Shown here: piece after piece, positions 8,064-14,255 of the stretch
Numbering within the stretch: the stretch's first letter is position 1
Layout: each line of letters begins with the position of its first letter
IMG/VR virus record: IMGVR_UViG_3300021142_000175
Coordinates: 1 to 24,272 of that record
Source: a virus
DNA: 24,272 bases
Direction: 5' to 3' (one strand)
Translations under genes and position numbers: made by a program
The notes under the pieces: generated by a model
The model's database searches: none
Told to the model about the DNA's origin: nothing
Seen by the model: only the letters and a program-made list of their open reading frames with translations

Positions 8064-8903
8064 ATGCTCGGTTTTAATCCGTTATCGAACCAACCAATCT
8101 CAGATATAGCACTTCCGTTAATAACGGGGTCTATATCTGCAACGGATTCTAACGATACAGCGACTTTAACAGGCAAAGTAGCCATTACAGGTACGATTTC
8201 TGCTACCGATGGCACAGATACCTGCACAATTTACGCCCAAGAACTCATTTCTGGCTATATTCAAGCAACTGATGGACAAGATACAGCCACTTTAATAGGC
8301 GCTGTAGCCGTTTCTAGTGCTATTTCGGCAACAGATGGTGCTGATACGGCAACATTTACCGCACAAGCCCTTGTAGGCGGTTCTATAAATGCTACAGACG
8401 GTAATGATACAGCCGATATTGAAGGCCAAATTGAAGAAGATGGCTCAATTTACGCTGTAGACGGCAATGACACTTGTGATATTCAAGCTACCGTTGGTGG
8501 CGGCATGGATATGCACGATGGCTTTACCAAGCGTGAAATTGAACGGGCTAAAGCACTAGACCGTAAGCGCAGACAAGTCGAAGAAAAACTCATTGAGGCT
8601 CGCAGGGCAGATGGAGAGGCTCGTAAGAAGCGCTTTAAGGATTTAATTGACCCTGTTGCGCCAAAGCAACAAACAAAGAAAAATAAAGTACAATTAAAAC
8701 AAGAGATTAGGATTGATACACCGTCAGTCGAAGTCAAACGCTTAGAAGCGGTTATCGCCAATCTTGACAGACAAGAAAAGGAATTAACCCAAGCAATAGC
8801 GTATAGAAAGCAAATTGCCGACACAATGGCGCAACTTGCAATTCTAGAAGCTAAAGCAAGGGCTGAACAAGATGACGAAGAAGCCCTACTAATGCTCTTA
8901 TGA
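8064..8903 (+). CDS. Six-repeat Thr/Asp-rich protein with helical C-terminus
   Basis: This 279-residue protein has two halves. Residues 20-145 are six head-to-tail repeats of exactly 21 residues with the core I-x-A-T-D-G-x-D-T-(A/C)-T/D; each looks like one or two beta strands and a turn, so a beta-solenoid or fibre shaft is likely. After a Gly-Gly-Gly hinge (146-148), residues about 155-279 are highly charged and helical, with probable coiled coil around 225-270. There is no signal peptide. The ATG lies three bases after the previous stop behind a weak SD, and the stop overlaps the next gene, a glycosyltransferase, as ATGA. It is probably a virion protein; the repeats are rich in candidate Thr/Ser acceptors, but any modification is inference. 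Confidence 0.75.
   Translation: MLGFNPLSNQPISDIALPLITGSISATDSNDTATLTGKVAITGTISATDGTDTCTIYAQELISGYIQATDGQDTATLIGAVAVSSAISATDGADTATFTAQALVGGSINATDGNDTADIEGQIEEDGSIYAVDGNDTCDIQATVGGGMDMHDGFTKREIERAKALDRKRRQVEEKLIEARRADGEARKKRFKDLIDPVAPKQQTKKNKVQLKQEIRIDTPSVEVKRLEAVIANLDRQEKELTQAIAYRKQIADTMAQLAILEAKARAEQDDEEALLMLL
8121..8498 (+). repeat. Six tandem 63-nt coding repeats (21 residues each)
   Basis: Six consecutive units of 63 nt encode residues 20-40, 41-61, 62-82, 83-103, 104-124 and 125-145. Every unit has the (S/Q/N/Y)-A-(T/V)-D-(G/S)-x-D-T core at the same offset and there are no insertions. The DNA of the units has diverged, so the period is held by selection on the protein. Confidence 0.88.
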
Positions 8904-9805
8904 CCGAACTGCCACAAAGCCCATACTCACTCTACAAACAATCTTTAGACCTTCTCCATGCTGGACATTTATTGCCAGGCTTTAGGCTATATGAGAACCG
9001 TTATCATCCAGAAGTAAAACAAGCTATTTCTGCAAGCCACGATAAACATTTGCCAGCGCCTACATGGAAAGGTGAAAGACTATTAGGGAAAACCATAGTA
9101 GTCCAAATGGAACAAGGCTATGGCGACATTATTCAAATGGCAAGATTTTTACCTATGCTTAAAGCGTGGGGCGCAAAGGAAGTCTATGTTTTTCAACATT
9201 TTTCTCTACATTTACTATTCGGTCAGATGGAGTGTATTGACCATTTGTCGAATGATTTTAATGACCCTGTAATTCTCAATGCAGACTATTGGGTTGGGTC
9301 AATGTCCCTGCCGTACTTTGCTATGCACGCCCCTGCCCATGTGCGCCAATTATTCCCTGTAAGCGCCAATAAGATTGTAGGAAGCGAAGGTTATTTAGAC
9401 GCAGAACCATCTAATATCGAAAAGAAAATAGGTGTTAATTGGATGGCTTCTAAAGGCCATTTGCACTATGCCAAGTCCATTCCTGTACAAGAAATGCGTA
9501 GGCTTTTAGGCGCTGACGCTTATAGCTTAAATTACGATGGCGATGACATCTTTATTCCATTGCCAGAAGGCTGGAAAAACAACTGGTATGAAACCGCAAG
9601 ACACATGAAGTCTATGCGTGGTGTTATTTGCCCAGACACAGGCACAGCCCACTTAGCTGGCGCTTTAGGTGTGAAGTGCATTATGTTGCTTCCTGAAGAC
9701 CCTTATGTTTGCTGGCGCTGGAAACATGGGCGCTGGTACGACTCTGTAGTAGCAATCAAACCAAATGAGTGGGACAAAATCCCAGAATTATTAAGGAGAA
9801 TGTAA
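8900..9805 (+). CDS. GT-B glycosyltransferase, GT9/GT41-like (heptosyl/O-GlcNAc type)
   Basis: This 301-residue protein looks like the catalytic domain of the GT9/GT41-like proteins that in bacteria often follow TPR repeats. The N-terminus (FRLYENRYHP, 28-37) is a remnant TPR-like helix; then come PTWKGERLLGKT (55-65), EQGYGDIIQMARFLP (71-85) and the C-terminal donor-binding pattern PDTGTAHLAGALG (245-257), followed by WRWKHGRWY (272-280). Such enzymes transfer a sugar from a nucleotide donor to glycans or to protein Ser/Thr; donor and acceptor here are unknown. The ATG overlaps the repeat-protein stop (ATGA), so the two should be made together. No signal peptide or membrane segment is seen, so it should be cytoplasmic. 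It could modify the virion or host surface glycans. Confidence 0.85.
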   Translation: MTELPQSPYSLYKQSLDLLHAGHLLPGFRLYENRYHPEVKQAISASHDKHLPAPTWKGERLLGKTIVVQMEQGYGDIIQMARFLPMLKAWGAKEVYVFQHFSLHLLFGQMECIDHLSNDFNDPVILNADYWVGSMSLPYFAMHAPAHVRQLFPVSANKIVGSEGYLDAEPSNIEKKIGVNWMASKGHLHYAKSIPVQEMRRLLGADAYSLNYDGDDIFIPLPEGWKNNWYETARHMKSMRGVICPDTGTAHLAGALGVKCIMLLPEDPYVCWRWKHGRWYDSVVAIKPNEWDKIPELLRRM

Positions 9806-10182
9806 TGATTTGCCCTAAGTGTGGATATTCAGAAGGCAACCATGTAGAAGCCAAACAGTCTGATAAAGATTATTACCTTGAGTTTTGGGGGTTTACCCTA
9901 GGTAGTCCAGAAGCTGAACAGGCGTGGAAAGAAAAGCAAGAAATGACTTTCAGAGAAGCGCCAATGGTGCAATCTGATATTAGCGGCTATGTAAGCCAAA
10001 TAGATGGTAGTTGGATTGAAAGCCGTAGTAAGCACAGAAGCCACCTAAAGCAGCACAGAATGATTGAATTAGGCAATGATGTACCAACGCAGCACAAAAA
10101 GATTGAGTTAAGCCGTCAAAGTAATGAGAAGCGTAAGCGTCAAATTGCTGAAATGGCTTATGAAAAGCTCAGTTACCGATAA
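9805..10182 (+). CDS. Phage zinc-knuckle protein of the capsid module
   Basis: This 125-residue protein starts MICPKCGYSEGN, with one CxxC pair typical of half a zinc ribbon; no second CxxC is present, so any metal site would need a partner or other ligands. The middle contains SQIDGSWIESRSKHRSHLKQ followed by MIELGNDVP, a pattern I recognise from small proteins encoded just before scaffold or capsid genes in podovirus-like phages. The C-terminus is basic and helical (RKRQIAEMAYEKL). I chose ATG 9805 because AAGGAG (9793-9798) lies 6 nt upstream; a longer frame from 9769 has no such site. The start overlaps the last base of the glycosyltransferase stop. Confidence 0.82.
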   Translation: MICPKCGYSEGNHVEAKQSDKDYYLEFWGFTLGSPEAEQAWKEKQEMTFREAPMVQSDISGYVSQIDGSWIESRSKHRSHLKQHRMIELGNDVPTQHKKIELSRQSNEKRKRQIAEMAYEKLSYR

Positions 10183-10202
10183 TCCGACAACTTGGAGAAA
10201 CC

Positions 10203-11267
10203 ATGAGTGATGACCGTAGAAGTATGCTAGAAGCAGCAATGGATGCAGCCCTTGAACAACCAGAGGAGAACGAAATTGTACAAGAACCTATGGAAGAATC
10301 GCAGGCTGTGGCACAAGATAATGCCGAGGAGTCCAATGAAGAGGAAACTGTCGCAGAAGATAGCGAAAAACCTACCGAAAATGTTAAAGCTGCTCAATCT
10401 GAGGAGTCGGATGAAGAACCGCAGGAAGAAGTAAAACCTGCCATTCCACGCCCAACAACATGGAAAAAAGAGTATTTGCCAATTTGGGACAAACTGACAA
10501 CAGGTCAGCAATTAAGCCCTGAAGAAGCACTCAAATTAGCAGAATATTCTAACCAGCGTGAGTCTGAATACAAAAAAGGCGTTTCTACCTATAAACAAGA
10601 GGCTGACAATGCCAAGACTTTGGTAGAAGCTATTGCTCCTTTTATGCCTGATTTGCAAAAACAAAATATTCATCCTGCCGCATGGATTAATAACTTAGGT
10701 AGGGCGCACATGATTTTAACTAGCGCACCTTACAATCAAAAGGTTGAGTTATTTCATAGACTTGCAAAAGATTATGGAATACAATTAGGGCAAGAAAGTG
10801 TTGCGCCAGTACAACAGTATCAAGACCCACAGTCTTATGCGTTGAACCAGCAACTAATGGCTTTGCAAAATGAAGTACAACAGGTGCGAGGCTGGAAAGA
10901 ACAAGAAGAACAAACTCGTCTTACGGGCGAGATTGAAAGAGTTAGAAGTAATGCGGAGAAGTTTCCGCACTTTGAGGCGGTAAGGGAAGATATGGCTCAA
11001 TTACTTGAGCGTGGATTGGCCCAAGACCTTGAAACGGCTTATGCAAAAGCTGTGCGTATGAATGATGAAGTCTTTAAACTGGAACAAGAACGACTCCTTG
11101 CTCAAGTTAAAAAAGAAACATCAAAGGCACAACAAGTAGCTAAAGCCAAAGCTGCCGCAGTAAGCCCAAAATCCGTTACTCCTAGCGGTGTGGCAAACAA
11201 GGTAGATTCGAAGGATAGACGCTCGCTTATTGCAGCCCAAATGGGCGAAATGGGCGGCAGGGTTTAA
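10203..11267 (+). CDS. Capsid scaffold protein
   Basis: This 354-residue protein has an extremely acidic N-terminal segment (about 19-77, Glu/Asp/Gln rich), then a basic-aromatic block (RPTTWKKEYLPIWDKL, 83-98), then long charged helices to the C-terminus, including the phage-scaffold-like segment KFPHFEAVREDMAQLLERG. Its position immediately before the major capsid gene, its helical, hydrophilic composition and its length fit internal scaffolding proteins, which direct procapsid assembly and leave before maturation. The last residues are basic and Gly-rich (AAQMGEMGGRV), suitable for binding the coat protein. GGAGA (10194-10198) supports the start. The assignment is by context and composition. 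Confidence 0.85.
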   Translation: MSDDRRSMLEAAMDAALEQPEENEIVQEPMEESQAVAQDNAEESNEEETVAEDSEKPTENVKAAQSEESDEEPQEEVKPAIPRPTTWKKEYLPIWDKLTTGQQLSPEEALKLAEYSNQRESEYKKGVSTYKQEADNAKTLVEAIAPFMPDLQKQNIHPAAWINNLGRAHMILTSAPYNQKVELFHRLAKDYGIQLGQESVAPVQQYQDPQSYALNQQLMALQNEVQQVRGWKEQEEQTRLTGEIERVRSNAEKFPHFEAVREDMAQLLERGLAQDLETAYAKAVRMNDEVFKLEQERLLAQVKKETSKAQQVAKAKAAAVSPKSVTPSGVANKVDSKDRRSLIAAQMGEMGGRV

Positions 11268-11292
11268 TTAACATACTTTTAAAGGATATATC

Positions 11293-12273
11293 ATGGCATT
11301 CGCAAATAGCGCAATTACCGATATTATCGCTACTACCATCCAAAGTCGTAGCGGTGAATTGGCAGACAACTTAACACAAAACAATGCAATTTTGATGCAT
11401 TTGGACAAGAAGGGCAATGTACGCCCATTCTCAGGTGGTAATGTGATTTTGGAAGAAATCATGTACAACGACCCAAATACAAACAATGCAAACAGCTACT
11501 CTGGTTACGAAGTATTGAATATTTCTCCAGACAGCCCAATTTCTGCTGCCCAATACAAAATTGCTCAGTACGCTGACGCAGTTACAATGTCTGGCTTAGA
11601 AATGTTGCAAAACTCAAGCAAAGAAGCAATCATCGACTTGTTAGATGGTCGTATGCAAGTTTCTGAAGCACGCTTGTTGAACCGTATTTCTGGTGACTTG
11701 TTCTTGGACGGTACAGGTAATGGCGGTAAGAACTTGGATGGTTTGGCTGCTGCAGTTTCTGCAACTCCTACATCTGGTACTTACGGTGGTATTAACGCTG
11801 CTAACTGGGCTTTCTGGCAAAATACAGCTACTACTGGTACAACCATCACAGCTTCTAACATCCAATCTAAGATGACTTCTACAGCTCTCCAATTAGTTCG
11901 TGGCACAGACAAGGCTGACTTGATTGTTGCTGACACTAATTTCTACAGCTTGTATGTACAGTCACTCCAAGCTATTCAGCGTATTACTTCTGAAGAGTCT
12001 GGCTCTGCTGGTTTCGCTTCTATGAAATTCTACGGTGGTGGTACATCTGCTGATGTTGTATTGGGTGGCGGTTATGGTAATGAGCAGCCTTCTAACACAA
12101 TGTACTTCTTGAACACCAACTACATTTTCCTACGCCCACACAAAGAGCGTAACTTTGTACCTATCGGTGGCGAGCGTCAAGCAATTAACCAAGACGCAAT
12201 CGTGAAGTTATACGGTTGGGCTGGTAACTTGACAACTTCTAACCGCTTCCTACAAGGCATTTTGACCAACTAA
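11293..12273 (+). CDS. Major capsid protein
   Basis: This 326-residue protein is the main shell subunit and very probably adopts the HK97 fold. Recognisable pieces are an N-terminal helix (ADNLTQNNAILMHL), the E-loop-like region with GGNVILEEIMYND, GNGGKNLDGLAAAV, then DLIVADTNFYSLYVQSLQAI and the C-terminal PHKERNFVPIG with AINQDAIVKLYGWAGNLT. It follows the scaffold gene, as is standard. AAAGGA (11281-11286) gives the start. Codon use differs sharply from its neighbours: 10 of 11 Phe codons are TTC, against 10 of 10 TTT in the ejection gene at 19416, which points to selection for high expression. The assignment is firm from pattern and position. Confidence 0.92.
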   Translation: MAFANSAITDIIATTIQSRSGELADNLTQNNAILMHLDKKGNVRPFSGGNVILEEIMYNDPNTNNANSYSGYEVLNISPDSPISAAQYKIAQYADAVTMSGLEMLQNSSKEAIIDLLDGRMQVSEARLLNRISGDLFLDGTGNGGKNLDGLAAAVSATPTSGTYGGINAANWAFWQNTATTGTTITASNIQSKMTSTALQLVRGTDKADLIVADTNFYSLYVQSLQAIQRITSEESGSAGFASMKFYGGGTSADVVLGGGYGNEQPSNTMYFLNTNYIFLRPHKERNFVPIGGERQAINQDAIVKLYGWAGNLTTSNRFLQGILTN

Positions 12274-12297
12274 TAGATAGGGGGAAACCCCTATTTA
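12274..12297 (+). terminator. Hairpin after the capsid gene, possible weak terminator
   Basis: Directly after the capsid stop codon, TAGATAGGGG (12274-12283) pairs with CCCCTATTTA (12288-12297) around a GAAA loop, ten pairs with one G-U. The T-run is poor (TTTAT), so it may pause, partly terminate or stabilise the capsid mRNA. Confidence 0.6.
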
Positions 12298-12330
12298 TAA
12301 AGGTCTATTTAATTTACAAAGGAAAAAATC

Positions 12331-12639
12331 ATGGCTTATAGTACTCTCCCAATCGCAGGCGTAAACCTTAACGGTGTTACCAATGTCGATTTCGTTTTGA
12401 CCAACGGTTCTACTGTTGAAACAATCCCAGCATTTGGCCCACTCGGTGCTGAGACTTTTGGTAACACAGGCTTGCGTTATGTATTCGCACAAGCTGGTGC
12501 TGCTATCTCTGCCTCTACAACCGTTTGCGCTATCAATGCTTCTACTTTCCAAGTAGCTGCTACTGGTGGTGCTTACACATCCCCAGGCGTTGCTTTGGCT
12601 TCTGGTGATTGTGCTTGGTTCTCTGCTGCAAGCGTATAA
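12331..12639 (+). CDS. Putative capsid decoration protein
   Basis: This 102-residue protein immediately follows the major capsid gene and shares its C-ending codon preference (for example TTC for most Phe), suggesting it too is made in large amounts. The sequence is Ala/Thr/Gly/Ser-rich with alternating hydrophobics (FVLTNGSTVETIPAFG; LRYVFAQAGAAISAS; VALASGDCAWFSA), consistent with a small beta-rich virion protein. No enzyme motif is present. The SD AAAGGA lies near 12317-12322. A hairpin precedes the gene and a terminator follows it. Decoration or head-surface function is inferred from position and expression signature. Confidence 0.75.
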   Translation: MAYSTLPIAGVNLNGVTNVDFVLTNGSTVETIPAFGPLGAETFGNTGLRYVFAQAGAAISASTTVCAINASTFQVAATGGAYTSPGVALASGDCAWFSAASV

Positions 12640-12660
12640 GTTTTACCCCTGTAGTACACT

Positions 12661-12691
12661 AGGGATTCCCTCAAAAGGGGAGTCCCTTTTT
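12661..12691 (+). terminator. Rho-independent terminator after the decoration gene
   Basis: AGGGATTCCC (12661-12670) pairs with GGGAGTCCCT ending at 12687, ten pairs including one T-G, over a loop TCAAAAG. A run of five T (12687-12691) follows. Stem and T-run together make a convincing intrinsic terminator for the capsid transcript. Confidence 0.85.
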
Positions 12692-12725
12692 ATCTTTTAA
12701 CAACCTAATCCCTTAGGAGAATTAA

Positions 12726-13349
12726 ATGGCTATTGAATCAGATGTACGAGGTGCTGACGCACTATTAACGGTAAAGTTTTACCGTAAACCTATTGAAATT
12801 AAAGATGAAACCCTTGCACAAGGCAGACCTATTTTTAGAGATGCTGACTGGGTAACAATTTACACCCCTGGCGACCAATTAAACATTATTGACACTATCG
12901 CCCAAGACCGCCATAAACTGCGTTTTCCAGTCCAATGGGCGGCATACCAAAATAAAATGGGTGGTGAACAGACTTTAACTGGCACTCCTATTGAACATTG
13001 GCCTTTGGTAAGTATGTCCCAAGCAGAGGAATTAAAAGGCATTAAATTCCGTACTGTTGAAGATGTCGCAAACTGTTCAGACCAGCAATTACAGCGTATT
13101 GGCATGATTGCAGGCATGAGTCCTCATTCCTTTAGAGAAAAAGCACGCACTTTCTTAAATTTGGCGCAAGATACTGCCGAAATTGACAAGCGCAATGCTG
13201 AATTAGCACAACTCAAAGAGGAAAATGCTAAAATTAAGGCTGAAACAGAGGCGAAGCTGGCAAAAATGCAAGAACAAATGTCAGCGCTACTTGCTGCTGT
13301 TGCGGAAAAAACCCCCAAAACACGCAAAACAAAAGCAGTAGAGGCCTAA
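12726..13349 (+). CDS. Head-tail region hypothetical protein with coiled coil
   Basis: This 207-residue protein is placed between the capsid genes and the head-tail adaptor. The N-terminal 90 residues look beta-rich and contain RFPVQWAAYQNK and TLTGTPIEHWPL; residues about 97-143 form a small helical domain reminiscent of a helix-hairpin-helix (ELKGIKFRTVEDVANCSDQQ, then SFREKARTFL). Residues about 150-190 are a Glu/Lys/Ala coiled coil and the tail is Lys-rich. Proteins with this layout recur next to capsid genes of proteobacterial phages without assigned function. AGGAGA (12715-12720) is 5 nt before the start, and it is the first gene after the terminator at 12661. Confidence 0.78.
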   Translation: MAIESDVRGADALLTVKFYRKPIEIKDETLAQGRPIFRDADWVTIYTPGDQLNIIDTIAQDRHKLRFPVQWAAYQNKMGGEQTLTGTPIEHWPLVSMSQAEELKGIKFRTVEDVANCSDQQLQRIGMIAGMSPHSFREKARTFLNLAQDTAEIDKRNAELAQLKEENAKIKAETEAKLAKMQEQMSALLAAVAEKTPKTRKTKAVEA

Positions 13350-13350
13350 T

Positions 13351-14253
13351 ATGTCCCAAACGATGCTCCAACTCGTGCAACAAGTAAGTGCAGAGTTAAA
13401 CCTTCCAGTACCTACCTATGTAGCTGGTAATCCTGACACCAATGTCCAACAAATTTTGGCATTGATGAATGGCGCTGGCTACGAGTTATTGAAAGAATAT
13501 GACTGGCAGACTTTGGAGAAGGAGTATCGTTTCTACACCCAATTCCTTAATGCAACAGCTACTTCTACACAAGGTAGCTATGTATTAACCAATGTCAGCA
13601 CAACTACTGGACTAAATACTAATTACTCCATTACTGGCTACAATGTAAACCAAGACACTTATGTTTCTGTTGTAAATGACGCTACAACCGTAACAATGAG
13701 TCAGGAAGCATCTTTAACAGGCACAAATAGCGTTTTATTTGCACAGACTATTTACCCCCTTCCTTTTGACTTTGAGACCATTACAGACCGCACCCATTGG
13801 GATAAAACAAAGCATTGGGAAATGCTTGGCCCTGAAGATGCACAACAATGGCAATGGTTAAAGTCTGGTTATATTTCAACTGGCCCACGAGTCCGTTGGC
13901 GTATTCTTGGCGGTACTTTCCAAGTATGGCCTCCAATGAATACTCAAGAGTATTTAGGTTTTGAATACCGTAGTAATGCTTGGGCAGAGTCTGCAACTGG
14001 CACACTATTACAACAATTTACCAATGACTCAGACACGACTTTCTTTGACAGTCGTATTATGGTTATTTATACAAAACTTAAATATTTCCAAATTAAAGGT
14101 TTTGACACCACTTCATTAACGCAAGATTATCAGCGTTATTTGTCTATTGCTAAAGCCAATGACAAAGGTGCGCCTAACTTGTCATTTAATCCTAACCCAA
14201 GCAAAGTGCTTATTGGTTGGGCTAACGTGCCCGACACGGGGTACGGCACTTAA
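13351..14253 (+). CDS. Head-to-tail adaptor / tail accessory protein
   Basis: This 300-residue protein resembles the adaptor proteins that bind beneath the portal in short-tailed phages. The N-terminal helical part (LQLVQQVSAELNLPVPTYVA, and LMNGAGYELLKEYDWQTLEK at about 38-57) is the usual adaptor start; PRVRWRILGGTFQVWPP (179-195) and YLGFEYRSNAW (201-211) are the beta core, followed by C-terminal helices with IYTKLKYFQIKG. Residues about 75-131 look like an inserted small beta domain (ITGYNVNQDTYV...TVTMSQEASL). The gene starts one base after its neighbour's stop and is two bases from the next gene. The exact analogy (P22 gp4, or another connector) is uncertain. Confidence 0.78.
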   Translation: MSQTMLQLVQQVSAELNLPVPTYVAGNPDTNVQQILALMNGAGYELLKEYDWQTLEKEYRFYTQFLNATATSTQGSYVLTNVSTTTGLNTNYSITGYNVNQDTYVSVVNDATTVTMSQEASLTGTNSVLFAQTIYPLPFDFETITDRTHWDKTKHWEMLGPEDAQQWQWLKSGYISTGPRVRWRILGGTFQVWPPMNTQEYLGFEYRSNAWAESATGTLLQQFTNDSDTTFFDSRIMVIYTKLKYFQIKGFDTTSLTQDYQRYLSIAKANDKGAPNLSFNPNPSKVLIGWANVPDTGYGT

Positions 14254-14255
14254 TT

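Noticed and set aside
8121-8498. CRISPR-like or RTX-like periodic repeat
   Set aside because: The 63-nt units are coding, in frame and diverged, with no constant repeat and variable spacer; the GGxGxDxL pattern of RTX is absent.
8483-8917. 144-residue minus-strand open frame
   Set aside because: It is antisense to the helical half of the repeat protein; the Ser/Ala/Cys-rich composition comes from its Glu/Lys/Ala codons, and no initiation signal is present.
9769-9804. Upstream start for the zinc-knuckle gene
   Set aside because: The extension lies inside the glycosyltransferase gene without an SD, whereas ATG 9805 has AAGGAG 6 nt upstream and begins with the CPKC motif.
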